Positions 27,245-39,600 of a stretch of 64,000 nt of DNA are shown in pieces. The notes beneath the pieces were generated by a model that had not been told where the DNA came from, made no database searches, and saw only the letters and a list, made by a program, of their open reading frames with translations. Positions within the stretch are counted from its first letter, which is position 1. Every line of letters begins with the position of its first letter. The stretch is from Sphagnum compactum (lineage: Eukaryota; Bryophyta; Sphagnopsida; Sphagnales): assembly GCA_965153455.1 (NCBI GenBank), contig OZ234496.1, positions 16,546,304-16,610,303 of the forward strand, read 5' to 3'. The position numbers and the translations under genes are program-made.

Positions 27245-27253
27245 TATTTATAA
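27245..27253 (-). promoter_or_regulatory. TATA-like box of the JAGGED-like gene
   Basis: The minus strand reads TTATAAATA about 260 bases upstream of the JAG-like start codon. That would place transcription start near 27215-27225 with a leader of about 230 bases. Position and sequence fit a plant TATA box; not proven. Confidence 0.45.
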
Positions 27254-27259
27254 CCTAGG

Positions 27260-28428
27260 AAGAAGCTCCACCCGTCCTTCCATCGGAACCGTCAGTTAGG
27301 AAAACCATCCATGGAGAAGAACCTCAAGCCATAATACATCGAGGCCGTCCGTCTATAGATCATCCATCGAGATCTGGATGACAACATGAGCTTCATCCCA
27401 ATCGCATCCATAAGGGCACCACTACTTTCTCACGATGTCGTTTCGTTGCATCGTCTGTGCGTCTCTCTTCTCCTGTGTCGTGTTTTGCATTGTGGTTTTG
27501 TTGTTTCGTGCGCTTTTTTGTTCTTCTCTGTTTTGCGTTGTTTCTCTTTGTCTTGCATCTGGATTTCTACAATTTTGTTCGCACTGTTTCTGAAGTTGCA
27601 GTTAGTTGCAGATCTATCTTCATTGTCGTCGGTGGTGTTTTTCTTTTGGCCATCTTTCAACTATATTTTGGTATATGTCTTTGTGATTAACGTTGCTGGT
27701 TTCGTTTTCAATAAGGCTCGTTTGGTTGATTTCCGGCGATGCATTGTCTGATCATACCGATTGTGTTGTTTTGAATTGCGGTTTATGATTGTTGCAGGTA
27801 TGACGTACTTTATCTTATTTTTCCGTTGTACTTGCCTCGCCTGTTTGAGTCTTGGACCTTGGCTGGCACCATCTCTCTAAATTTCCTTTCCAAATCACTA
27901 CAGATCTATCTGAGGAATCAAGCATTACTGCTCATGTACTGATTGTGCCCTAAATAAAGGAAAGTTTGTTTGGCTTCCTGATCTTGTTTCTTTTGCTTTT
28001 ACTGTTGCCTTTAGCTGTTGCATTCGCAACAGTGGATTAAGTATTGAGGAGTTATTTATGACTGCCGAGAGTGGAGAGAGCAGTGAGGCGCTTGGTCCCC
28101 TGTTTCCCTTACTGCCAGATCTTAGATTACTCTTCAGCACATATTGCCACGGCTTCTTAAGATCTCCCCGTACCGCGAGTTTGAGCCGTTAAGACTTTTA
28201 TCAAGGCGATGGTTAACAGAGATGATCACGTCGCTGAGTGGCGCCAAACTCTTGTGGGAGCTCAGCCCAAGCGGGCATGAGAGGCACATCGAGATTACGA
28301 AGATTACGAATAGTGGCCCTCGAAAAATGCACGGAGTAGATGGAACACAACTTAGATTGTTGGTCTCCATGAGGTATGTTCTTGATTTCTTTGTGATTTC
28401 TTGGTTGTTGTTCCCTTCTAAGCTTTTT
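27260..28428. other. Upstream of the JAGGED-like gene; unexplained GC-richer block
   Basis: About 27380-27790 is T-rich with ttgcag-type acceptors, like a plant 5' leader intron on the plus strand. About 28140-28375 is a GC-richer block followed by a good plus-strand donor (ATGAG/gtatgttc) and an acceptor (ccacaacag) at 28439. It translates without stops for about 77 codons on the plus strand, but also, on the minus strand, to a short leucine-rich-repeat-like phrase (NLRNLDVP...ELPQEFG). No assignment is possible. Confidence 0.25.
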
Positions 28429-28429
28429 A

Positions 28430-31400
28430 GCCACAACAGGTGTTTGTAATGTATGAACTTGGATTTCTCAAGGACGTCGGTCGAAACTCAAAACATGATC
28501 TGTTGGTTGTTGAGCAGATGAGACTTGGAGAACTTGTATTCTTCTTTTTTTGTAAGATGCTGCACATACGGCAAGTGAATGGCAAAGTGTTTCATCTTGC
28601 AATGGTACACCGATTTTTTGGAGATTCTTCCATGTAGTTCTCGAAATTGCAGTAGATAGGTACATGAGAGTTGTAAGAGTTCTCTAAGTAAATCTTGGAG
28701 CCATTTTGTTTCTTTTGTTGCCTTCATGAGAGCTTTATACTCTAACTCTATTCAAAAGAAAGTTATTGTCCCTTGTTTTTTGTTTGTATTGTTGCTCTAG
28801 TGATTGGAGTAAGTCCAGTTTTGAAAATAAAGCCGCTTGCTGATTTTCTTGTATCCCGGTCTCCATTCAAATTGACATCGCTGAACCTTATGAGGTCTAT
28901 TTTTCCTCCCCTCTAGTACATTAATCTCATCAGTAATGCTTTTTAGGTATCTCAAGTTAGATTTGGTTGCTAGGAGGTGAGCTTCTTGGGAGCTTTGGGT
29001 GGATGCATGTTGCAATGTAGCAAAATTTCTCGTAGTTCAAATAGTTTTGAGTACTTGTCAAGTTTGATACATCACGGTGAATATTTGGAAAACATTATGT
29101 GATGAAAATTGGCACTAGATGATGGTTTATGTCATAATGGTCATTATATTGTGGAATTGATGCATATATGAATGTTTAAAAATTGTTTAACAAAATATTT
29201 TGATTTGCAGGATTTTGAAACATCATTATAATTGTGACAAAATGTTTTTAAAATATTAGTTTCAATAAAAATTTGTTCATGAAATTTTACGCATATAAGA
29301 AGATAATCATAGTAAACAATTTTTCCCATCAAAATTTTCAATTTTTTTATTTTCAATTTTTTTGTTTTTAGTTGGACCTTGAAACCTTTAAGCAAGGGAA
29401 AGTTGATTGAGTTGTGCAATCCACCATCTTGAAGATTTTTGGTGTATGTTTTTTGATGGAGAATAATTCCCTTAGGTCCTTATCCAAGCTCCAAGCTAAA
29501 GTATTTTGAATCCATTCCCAAAATTGTCATTTCAAATTGGTTTAAAAAGTTGGAGTTGATTTGATTGACTCTTGTTGTGTGGTTTCTTGTTATGAATAGG
29601 TCATCAACACACATTATGACTAGGATTAGTTTATCATTTTCTCTAAGGAAGGTAAAGATTCTCATTGTGAATGCTTTTAATCATATTTTAAATTTTTAAG
29701 TAGGTTTCGATCCTTTTGAACCAACTTCCAAGCTTGGGGTGTTTGGTTGAAATTGTACAACATTTTGTGCATTGACTTGCACATTGCATACTAGGCTTTC
29801 ATGAACTTATCAAACAAATCTATATGGGGTTCCAAGCATGATAAAGTATGTCAAAAAAGTAGTCTAAAAAATTTAATTTCAAAATAGTCTCTTTTCAACA
29901 TTAACGTTAAAAAAGATATTAAAAACCTATTTAAATTGCATCTTGAAATCACAAAGAGTTTATTATAAGTTGTACATAAAGTTTGAGGAATTCATATATA
30001 AGAAAAATGGATGAAAAGTATGTTCTAAATTGGTTGATTATTCAAATTTTTCAAAATAACTTTACTTTAAAACTTTAATAGATTATGACTAGAATATGAA
30101 AAGTTGAAACTATATCCATACACATTAGGCCTTCATCAACTTGAAAGTATAATAATTATAATTGATGTTGTACTTTTCATGTACTTGTAACTCAATTTTG
30201 CAAAACTGTGACATGTACTTTCTATACTTGCATTTCAAAAAACTGTACTTAAATGCATATTAAAACATGTGTTTCTTCAATATTATGCAATGAAGTCAAA
30301 GAACTTCATTGCATAATATTGTTCATCATTGATTTAAATAATATTCATAGATTCAATACATTAAAATATATTTTATGGATACTTTCCAAAAAAAACAAAT
30401 GTCTCCAGTTGACATATTTTACCATGCTTATGCCCATGGTTGTTTCATGTACACTTATTCTTCAAGTTTGCCACTCAGAAATGTTGATGTAAGATGTGAA
30501 TGATAAATTTTCCATCCAAGTGGGAGGTTGGAATAAAAGTGACCATTTTTATTATAATCCATTTAGATATAAGTGAAAACATGTGTTGATTTTCAATGCC
30601 AAATATTTATTCAAGTCCTTGAATCACAAAAACTGGTTTTATAGTTAATTTGAAAAACTAGTTTTCCTCTTCTTGATCCTGTAAATCCACTTGATAGAAA
30701 TGGCCTTGTGCCTTGGAAGTAATGTTGTCAATGACCAAATGTAGTTTTTTGTGCTAGACTCCATATCCTTTTTCACAACTTTTCTTCATCTACTATCATT
30801 AACTGTCTCAAAGAATATAATTTTTTGTCCATATTTGTTTATTTTGTTCAAATAATCTTTTAACTCGACTAATCAGATTCTGATTTTAGTAGATCTCCTT
30901 AATATGTATGCTTATTTCTTTATTTTCTATGTTATACACCAATATAAGTTTGTTAGCTTGCAAAAGACTCACTTGAATGGGTGAAAGCACACTTTGAAAG
31001 GTCACTTGAAGCAAGAAAATGTTTTTTTTTACTACATTTGTATTATATATTTTGGGGCAATTTTTTAACATTTCATCTAGCATTGTGATGAACACATTGT
31101 AAAATGGATTTTGATACAAAGGCCTGCAACATAATTCTTGTTATCTTTCAAATGAAAGTAAATTTTCAATAAAACTTTTTTCAACATAGTTATGTTTGTT
31201 TGAATGAAAAAAATCATCGAAATGTTTTTTGTGAAATCACATGAGTGCAACTTTTCATATGGAATTGAAATGGTAGAATCAACTCATATTCAATATATGA
31301 CTAAGTATTTCATCGAGTGTTATAATTATTTGAATCATTTTAAGAATATTATTGTAATATATGTGTACATATATTAACTTTTCACAAATGTATTTTTAAA

Positions 31401-33870
31401 TCATTTAATATCAATCAAAAAATTCTTGTGACAATTATATTATTTGGAAATTTAATTACCTTATTTTAAGTATAATTTATGAAAAAATATTCTAATATTA
31501 GCTTGGTGGAGGTTGAAAATCACATAGTTTTGAAAAATAGTATTTGTGAGAACATTTTTGGCCACTGTAATGTGCTTTCACTCATGTTGACATTTATCTG
31601 GCAAAATCAAATTTTTCTTGATTTCTTTGTATATTATGTATAGGTCCTATTATCCTCCTTCATTTGGTAGTTCATTCATTGTGGGGAGCAAAATTTGCAA
31701 TTTTTTTTGGTGATGTTCATCTTTCATGATCCTTCTACAAAAACATCTCCAAGTTGGGTTCAAATAATTGAGCAAATTCATTCACTACCATGTCCCAAGA
31801 TGTAATCACATTTTTGGGATTTGATATGTAGCATTTATAAAATGTGACATTTGTCAATTTCCAAATGAATAACCTTAACCTAGATCTATTCTTTAGTTTG
31901 TTTCACTTAGTGTTAAAAACATGGATGTGAACCTTTGTTCCTAACACTTTTAAGTTTGATAGATCAAGTTTGTTCTTGGTGAAGACCTCCATTAATGGTG
32001 TTCTTTACACTTTTTTTTTAATAGTCTTTAGTTTTGTAAAAACCGTGTAAAATTCATCAAGTCAACCCAAAGTTGTTTGGGAAGGTTTCCTTTAGCCACA
32101 ATACATCACAATATTTCTAAAAGTGATATATTTTCTTGCTCAACTACTTTGATTTATTTAGGTGAGTGAACTTGAGGTAACTCCCTTATAATCCTTTATC
32201 TACAATAGAAGTTATTGAATTCAACTAATTTATATTTTCATTTGTTGTCAAATTTAAAAAATTTTACCCTTCTATCAATTTGATTTTCAAAGCTTTAGAA
32301 GCTTAATGGATTTTAGACACATTTTATTTAGATCTTTCAAGTCAAATCATCAATGAATGTGATGAAATAGAAAACTCCCAAGTGATTTGATGTTGAATGG
32401 GTCATTTTTGTGAATGAAGTTTAATATATGTTTTGTTCTCCACTTGTTGGCCTTAAGGAACCTTTTTTAAACTTGTTTCCTTCTCAAATATACTTCACAA
32501 ATTGAATAAATATTTGGTAGCTTCAATGTTGTAAAGGCTTTTTGTTTGTTAGTTAGTTAATTAGTTGAAAGCTTCAAAAATTCAGATCTCCCAATTGTTG
32601 ATGCCATAGGATACTTTTTTTTATGATTGGATCCTCAAAATTTGTTGAGATCGTCATATATGACATTCACTTCTAAATTTTTCAAGGATTCAATTTTTAG
32701 TTTATAAAGATCCTTCCTCTAACTTTAGATCCATTTAAAACTATAGATATCCTTTGTTTTGATGTTTCTTACTCGGCATGTTTTGGGTAAATGCACATTA
32801 TAATGTCCTTTTCTTTTGCATCACAATGCAAAAACTCCAAACCCTATAATTATATAATGCTTCCTAAGTTCAATTGATAATGAGATTTGTAAGTAAGGAT
32901 TCATATTTAAAATCTATATTGTCGTAGGAATAACATATTGAAATTGAAAGAGAAAAACCATATGTCCGTTTTTGGGTTAGGTGGGACTTTCAAACTTTTG
33001 TTTCAAATTGTATCATAGTCCCAAATATTTATAAAAGGACTCATATAGATTTTGATTTAAGAAATAATATTTTTAAATTTTATGTTTTGCCACAAGTTGT
33101 ATGGTCAAAAGGGAAATTAAAATTCTTGTGGAAGATGTCATTACAAATGAAAATAGGCATTTAAGAACTTTTTGGCAAGCTATAATTCATGGATTTTTAT
33201 TAAGTCCTTTTCAATATGAAAATTTTGAATTTGATTCAAGTGTTTTCATTGAAAGTGTTGTATAATGTATTATAAAGGGTATACAACACATAGTTCTTAC
33301 AAAAACTTAATTTCTAATTGGTAAATTATTTTGAAGGTGGTGACAACTTAAAAAATTTGTAGAATGAACTCCTATCATGCAATTTTTGGTCCATTATAAG
33401 ACGCATTTACCAAAAATTCTATTATCAAACCAACATCAATTAACTTTTTAATGAATGGTATGATTGAGTTCTTGATTGATAGGTTAATTGCATTTGAGAC
33501 TTCAAGGACCTTTACTCTCTTTCTTAGTAGCCATGGTTTAGATATCTTGAGAAATTTGAACAAATTTCCAAAGATTTACTTTCTGCAACGAGTTTATCAT
33601 TACGAATGACCGAACAAAGTAATTCAAAACTTCCTTTAAGATAGTTGGACTTGGGAATAAAGATGTAAAATTTAAAGGTAGAACTATGAGGAGATTGAAA
33701 AGGCTTGAAGAGTTCTCTATGATTTTTATGACTTCCAATATCTTCCATTCCACCTTCATTTATTTCTACCATGATTCTTCTTGTGGAAAGTTCTTTTCCT
33801 TTTCCTCTTTCTTAGTTTTGAAATATTGAAGTCCTTTCCTTTCTACTCCCTTAGCTTTGATACTATATTG
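28430..33870 (-). mobile_element. Ty1/copia retrotransposon, long but heavily decayed
   Basis: Minus-strand landmarks follow the copia polyprotein order: a primer-binding-site-like sequence at 33853-33865; a gag-pre-integrase phrase WHQQLGDLNF near 32600; CEVYLRRKQ near 32490; integrase remnants KANKWRTKHILN and SLGSFLFHHIH at 32350-32470; KLDLSNLKVLGTKVHI near 31950; WDMVVNEFAQ near 31780; reverse transcriptase pieces HKAISIKWIYRIKKRK (30660-30715), NFNQTPQAWKLV (29700-29770) and CVDDLFIT (about 29600, the YVDD box with Tyr changed to Cys); then RNase H pieces at 29015-28430 (EAHLLATKSNLRYLK; MKHFAIHLPYVQHL). Stops and frameshifts break every domain. No 3' LTR copy was recognised below 28430, so the element looks truncated next to the JAGGED-like gene's upstream region. 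Confidence 0.85.
33853..33865 (-). other. Copia-type primer binding site (initiator tRNA-Met)
   Basis: The minus strand reads TAGTATCAAAGCT, two mismatches from the TGGTATCAGAGC(C/T) sequence complementary to initiator tRNA-Met in plant copia elements. It lies upstream of the copia coding remnants, as expected just inside the 5' LTR. Confidence 0.6.
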
Positions 33871-34118
33871 GAGGTGATAACCCAAAGATCTAATGCATGG
33901 GAATGATCTTGAAATAGGAAGACCATCCTAAAATGTTAGTTTAAAGAGAAAGGTTAAAAACAAATGCAAGAATGATTAAATAGAAGATTTTCATCACAAA
34001 CTTTCAATATTACGAAATTTCAATATAATCCATGTGAAATTCGTAAAAACAATATGTCTATGCCAAATTCATGGGTTTCAAAGTGTAAAAATGGCACGAA
34101 AAAAAATAATAATATATA

Positions 34119-34142
34119 TTTATTTATTTATTTATTTATTTA
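34119..34142. repeat. (TTTA)n microsatellite
   Basis: Six consecutive TTTA units following an AT-rich run. Confidence 0.85.
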
Positions 34143-34660
34143 CTTATTATGTTTTGATGTGAAGTATATATTAACTAAATCTATGCAATTATCGTGATGT
34201 AATTTTGCATAAAACTATGTGATTTTTGTACAAACCTATGAAAACCGGATTGTGCACAAAATTTGTAGAAACCTATGAAACCTAATAAGTTTGTGATGTA
34301 ATTCAAGAATCCACTAATCTAAAATCTTTTATACTAACCACTTTCCATTCATCAAGATGTTGAATGATAGGTCTACCTATATCTGTCCATGAAGGGCATA
34401 AACAACAAACATGTAACATGCAAATCACCACTTGGATGCATCTAAACAATTAAACACATACTAAGGTAGTGACCAAAACTCTTGAGATGATGCTTGCACC
34501 AAAGTGCTATGTTCTTCGATGTGACAATGAATACAAATTGTAGTGGCAAGAGGAGCCAAATATGATGTGCATGATCTTGGTCTCTGCCACCAGATCCTTC
34601 TTTGTTCAAAAAATTGGCCCTGTTGAGGGAATGTGAAAAGTGGAACATTTTCTTGCACAA

Positions 34661-34930
34661 GCTTGTTGAATTTGAATGCATCATTTTTACATGGAACAAA
34701 AGAATATTTCTACAAATCAACCTCAATCAAATGAATCAAAGAAGTTAAGTGTCTGTTATTGCAAGCTTGTTGAATTTGAATGCATCATTTTTATATGGGA
34801 ACAAAACAGTATTTGTGCAAACAAACCTCACTTGAATGAATGGGAGAAGTCAAGTGCCTCTTCTTGCAGAAGCTTGTTGAATGCAGATGCATCATTTTAC
34901 ATGCAATAGAACAGTATTTGTGCAAGCAAA
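34661..34930. repeat. Tandem repeat, ~102 bp x 2.7
   Basis: Three copies begin with gcttgttgaatttgaatgcatca near 34661, 34764 and 34868. Each continues with an acatggaacaaaacagtatttgtgcaa segment. The third copy is the most diverged and incomplete. Confidence 0.7.
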
Positions 34931-36635
34931 AGTCAATCTATTGAATCATTTCTCATTGTGTCAGAATGTAAACATCATCCAGGACAAGAAGAAAATTGAA
35001 TGCCTATGCATGTCTTACATGATTCTCATGATTGATTGTGGCTTTGGCATGTCATGAATGGATTGTAGAGTCTGGATTTTAGAGAAGTTCTTCTCAGATG
35101 CTTTACAGTGGTGTGATCACACAGGCAGAGAAGGTAACAAAATCTACTGCTGTCATATCTCTCTTTCCATGCAAGAGTTCATACCATTTTTCCTGGTTAC
35201 AATTTGGTCTGATTACCTCACCTCTACAACTAGGAATGAGAAGTCACTTCTGACTAAATCTCTTCTTCCAAGTGTGGCTGGATACACAAAACAGCATTAC
35301 ACTGCATATTCATAAAGTTTGCCATTCATTGATTGGCCAAGCTTTGGAATTCAGTCCAAAAATCTGACTCCCATATATTTAAACATGTAAACTGTACGCC
35401 TTATCTGCAGGAGCTGGTTAACCACTAATTCATCCCCTGACCTCTACACAAGCTTCTTCTCTTGCTTGAGCCTGAGACAGTTCTATTCAGACATCTTCCA
35501 AATCAGTGGTTTGGCATCCATGACCATCAAGCCAGTATAAGCACTAGCATTATCCATTGTGTAAGCCCCTCCGAAGCATTTGGCTTTTGCCAGTTTCTCC
35601 TTGTCATTCTGGACTTAGACCTGAACTATGGGATATCTCAAATGGAGGGACCCATTCAGACTTGGGAAAGTCTGCAAGTGTGCTGGCTTCAACTCCAGAT
35701 CCTGGAGGCCATGTAATCATTGCAAAAATTGCTAGGCAGACTTGATAGAATGACTATATCTTTGCCTTTGAAGATTGACAATGGGAAGGGCATAGACTAT
35801 GGTCAATCATGTGAGGAGAGAGTAGAAAGGGAAGACCAATTAGTTCATTTCCTGCTAGCTCCAAAAGAAATGTAGGCTTTTAAGATGCCTTTCGCATGTG
35901 CTGCTGGTATGCAGGGTCAGGGTGCAGGGCTGCACTCCTGGCACTTCAATCTCCTGCATATTCTCCCTGTGAGAAAGGCTCTTGGCTCTCTTCATTACCT
36001 CCTCTCCGCCATATCTGCAGTCCACACCACTACCCTACCTTGGTGTTGCTACAACCAAGAGTGCAGGGTTTATGTTTTTACCAGCTGCAATCCAAACTTC
36101 AACTAAGGCCTTGAGATCATGAGTTATGAGTCATAATATCTCATGCCTCTACCAAACTCCAGCCATGTAATTATATATGATCTTAAAAATCAAAAATGAG
36201 TTTATAATCTCAAAAAGACCACTAGTCGAGTTGACCATGTCAAAATCAACTTGTCCAAAATGGCACTTTGAACAACTTGATTGAATTGCTACCCTCACAG
36301 TCGCACAACTTTCTTTAAGAATTTGAATTTTCCTCTTATGACCTTGTAAATGTAATCAATTAAATGAGACCTTGTCTATTTAGAAAGTTTCAACCTGCTC
36401 ATCAACATCACCCAACAATAGAGTCCTCCAAAAAAAATTGCCAACATGTGTGACATCCTGATCAACTCAGATGTTAGGAAGCTTCACCAGTTTGAAGATG
36501 ACTGCATCTAGTCAATAAGCAATTGTTTGCTCAATGTGGCGAGAACCATGTAGCTACCTAGGGAAGACACCTCATTACTCCATGAAGATCACCAAGTTGG
36601 AGTCACTCATTCTATTCATGTTACATTACTCCATA

Positions 36636-39600
36636 CTAGCGAGGCCTTGCAAAAAAGCTTGTGATCTTCTGTGTTCCTGGTTGAGACTTTTTCTTTGATT
36701 GGCCATTGGCCTTTTGGCCAGCTTGCTTGTTTGTCTGTAACACCAGGGAAATTCAAGCAAGAACAAACTATCAGCATCATTCATTTGCTGCATTGCACGA
36801 TGATCACAATATCCATGATAATGCACATCAAACTAAAGGAAAGATTGGATCTCCATGTTGAATGAGATATGGCTGTTTTTTAACTGCTTATGATAATACT
36901 TTCTGTGTCAGCGTACCAAGCTTGCTTGTTCAGGGTACATTGGTTGTACATTGGATATGGTAGTCAATCTTGCCTTTTTGGAGGCCTCCAAATCCACTCT
37001 AGATCACAGCCCACAACCATATTAGTCAGATCCTGATTACAGCTTAAGCTGCCAGGACAAAGGAATCTTTTTTATCTCTTGCATCTCTCACTAGCACATC
37101 GTGACAAAGGTGTGAAATTTTAAAAGACCAAGAATGTTCATTGTACTGAATTCTTTCCAACTTGCCATGACCACAGGTGGGAAGAAGATACCATCCAGCT
37201 GCAGTAACAAAGATGACAGATAAGCTTAAGAGTCACGACTAATCTGAATTTTTATGCAAGGGCTGAGAGCCAGTGTCTTCAAGGCCTGCTGCTATTGTAC
37301 CAATGAGTGATTTAGTTCCATAAAAACCAGAAGAAAGCACCAATTCTGGGACTTTTCTTACCCCATGTGTTGGCAGAGCATGTTCAGCCATGGATCCACT
37401 TTCAAATATTCTCCCAAGAGTCCAACTACATACACTTCTGTTCAAACATCAGTCCAGCAATGTTAACAAATTAAAAGACAGAGCAACCATGTCAACTGGA
37501 ACTACTTGCTGGTGGGTTTAAGCCTTGCAACAACAACATACAGAACAAATAGGTTGTCAAAGGGAAATCCTGACTACCATTAAATTTGCAACCAAGACTG
37601 ATATCTGTAACATGCCATCAAATATCTTTGTAGGTATTGAAAACTTCTGCATGCTTATGATTTACATCAACCTGAATCAAGTTGAGGGATGACCCTATAA
37701 CATGTTTTATAGTTTTCAGATCCAACATATGAGGGAGGAAGAAGGAGACCCCGAATTAAAAAACAGAAAAAAGACTGAGGAGAGGTTTAACAAAAGTGAC
37801 AGTCACACACACACATCCAGTGACCATCAACAGCAACATGCATGGTAGTGACCAGCTACCACAACATCCACACTGACTTCATTACTTCTAGAAGAAGGCT
37901 GAGTTTAATGTCATACATTAACCAACATACTGAGTAACGAGACTGGTAATGTTGGAAAGACAGCCATGATGACAGCTATCTCAATGAAATATCCCTTGTA
38001 ATAAATTCATGTTCCAAAGCCAAGTGCATGCATACTTCTCACATGATCAATAAAACTGGATACTCACTTAAGTCCTCTTCACTGAGTCCAGAGAAGTATT
38101 TGTTTGAAGAGGAAAGTAAAGCCTCAGATGTACATTTGACCTGCAAAAGACAAGTCAAAACACAATTAGCCCACAAGACCCAGCGCAATGTCCATCAACA
38201 GAAGGAACCAAGAGGAAATAACATATGTGCTATCCTCTTTTCAAGTTGTTAGTGATGGCTCTAGTAGCATCTGGCTTCAACAAATGTATTTTTTGAGGTT
38301 TGTATGCATAGACCCTTCATTAGCTTGGTCATCCACTGGACATGGCACTGCTGTCAGCACTACTATTAGCTCTCTTATGAATTGCACATATTCATCAGCA
38401 TGTCCCCATCTCATGCAATACAGGTTGGTTGCTCAAATCAACTCCATCTTGTTACATTTGTGAGCAAAATTGGACAGGAAACAAGAGCAATAACCCGCAT
38501 TCTCCTTTACCTTGCAGCAAAGCCAAGCTAGCACCTTGCTATCATCAAGTCTGTAATATTTGTCCTGCCCAACTTCTGCAACCAGAATCAGGAGGAGCAG
38601 GTGATGTGTCCCTCTCTGCTTAATGATTGGCAAAATCCAGAATACACATACTAGAGCCCAAGATGCTGGCCTTGGCAGAAATAATTGGCTCAGAGTCTTC
38701 CTATCCAAATACTTTTCAAACAGGAAAGAACTTCACATAACTGCACACCAAGAGTCTCCTTGGGAAATGCAGTTGACAAGGCACATTAACAAAGCACCGA
38801 GGAGCAGTAAGCACATGTTCTCTCATCTGAATAGAACTAGCAGATCTTGAAGCTGCCTCACCTCCAGCTGAGCTAATAGGAACTGAACAGATGGAAAAGA
38901 AGACAATTACCTCGTAATTCACAAATGAGCTCAAGGCATGATGCAAACACTGGAAGCAGATGCACATAGCCTGGGAAACCATCCACATACATAATTTCAT
39001 CCAAGGCCCTGAACTTTCCCATGTCATCTCCTTTCTGCTCAAAGCCACAACATCTCAGAACTAATAGCTAAACATGCTTTAGAACTTAACAGCTTGATCA
39101 GGAATACAGGGTGTGTTGATCAAATGGATTTGGCTTAAAATTTAGCCCATCTGCCTGCATATCTTGAGCCTGAAAGTCAAGAGAGCAGGAATTTCGAGCC
39201 ATTCCTGAGCAGAGATCATCCAAATTTAACAACGAAATTCTCTCAAGGCAGTGATGGCAACAACCAAGCCCAACATTAAACTGAAGGGAAGAGCTTCAAT
39301 TTTGATGGATAACTAACACAGTCACCTACAAACTACATTATGGCACCATGGGTCCAGACATCCTTCATCTTGTTGGTGTAGCAGCCTTTCAGTTGCCATA
39401 TCTCTTCTTGATCTCACTCTAAAAGGTTTTAACACATCTTACATCCTCCCATAGCTGAAGAAGAACCACATCACATGAGCAAGGAAATGAAAGATGCATG
39501 CTGAACGTCACATCCGAAGAAATAACTTCAAGCAGGTGAAGTCCTTGCCTTCATTCGCACTTGTTCCAGGATTGGCAATATCATATATATGGGATCCACT

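Larger units (their letters stand above)
33871..36635. other. Spacer between copia element and RNASEH2B
   Basis: The left end should contain the decayed 5' LTR of the copia element. No gene is supported, although 35000-36100 is richer in GC and pyrimidine tracts than its surroundings. It includes a TTTA microsatellite and a tandem repeat listed separately. Confidence 0.35.

Noticed and set aside
34661-34930. CRISPR-like or protein-coding repeat array
   Set aside because: Units are about 102 bp with drift and no conserved spacer pattern, and the genome is eukaryotic; a simple tandem duplication explains it.
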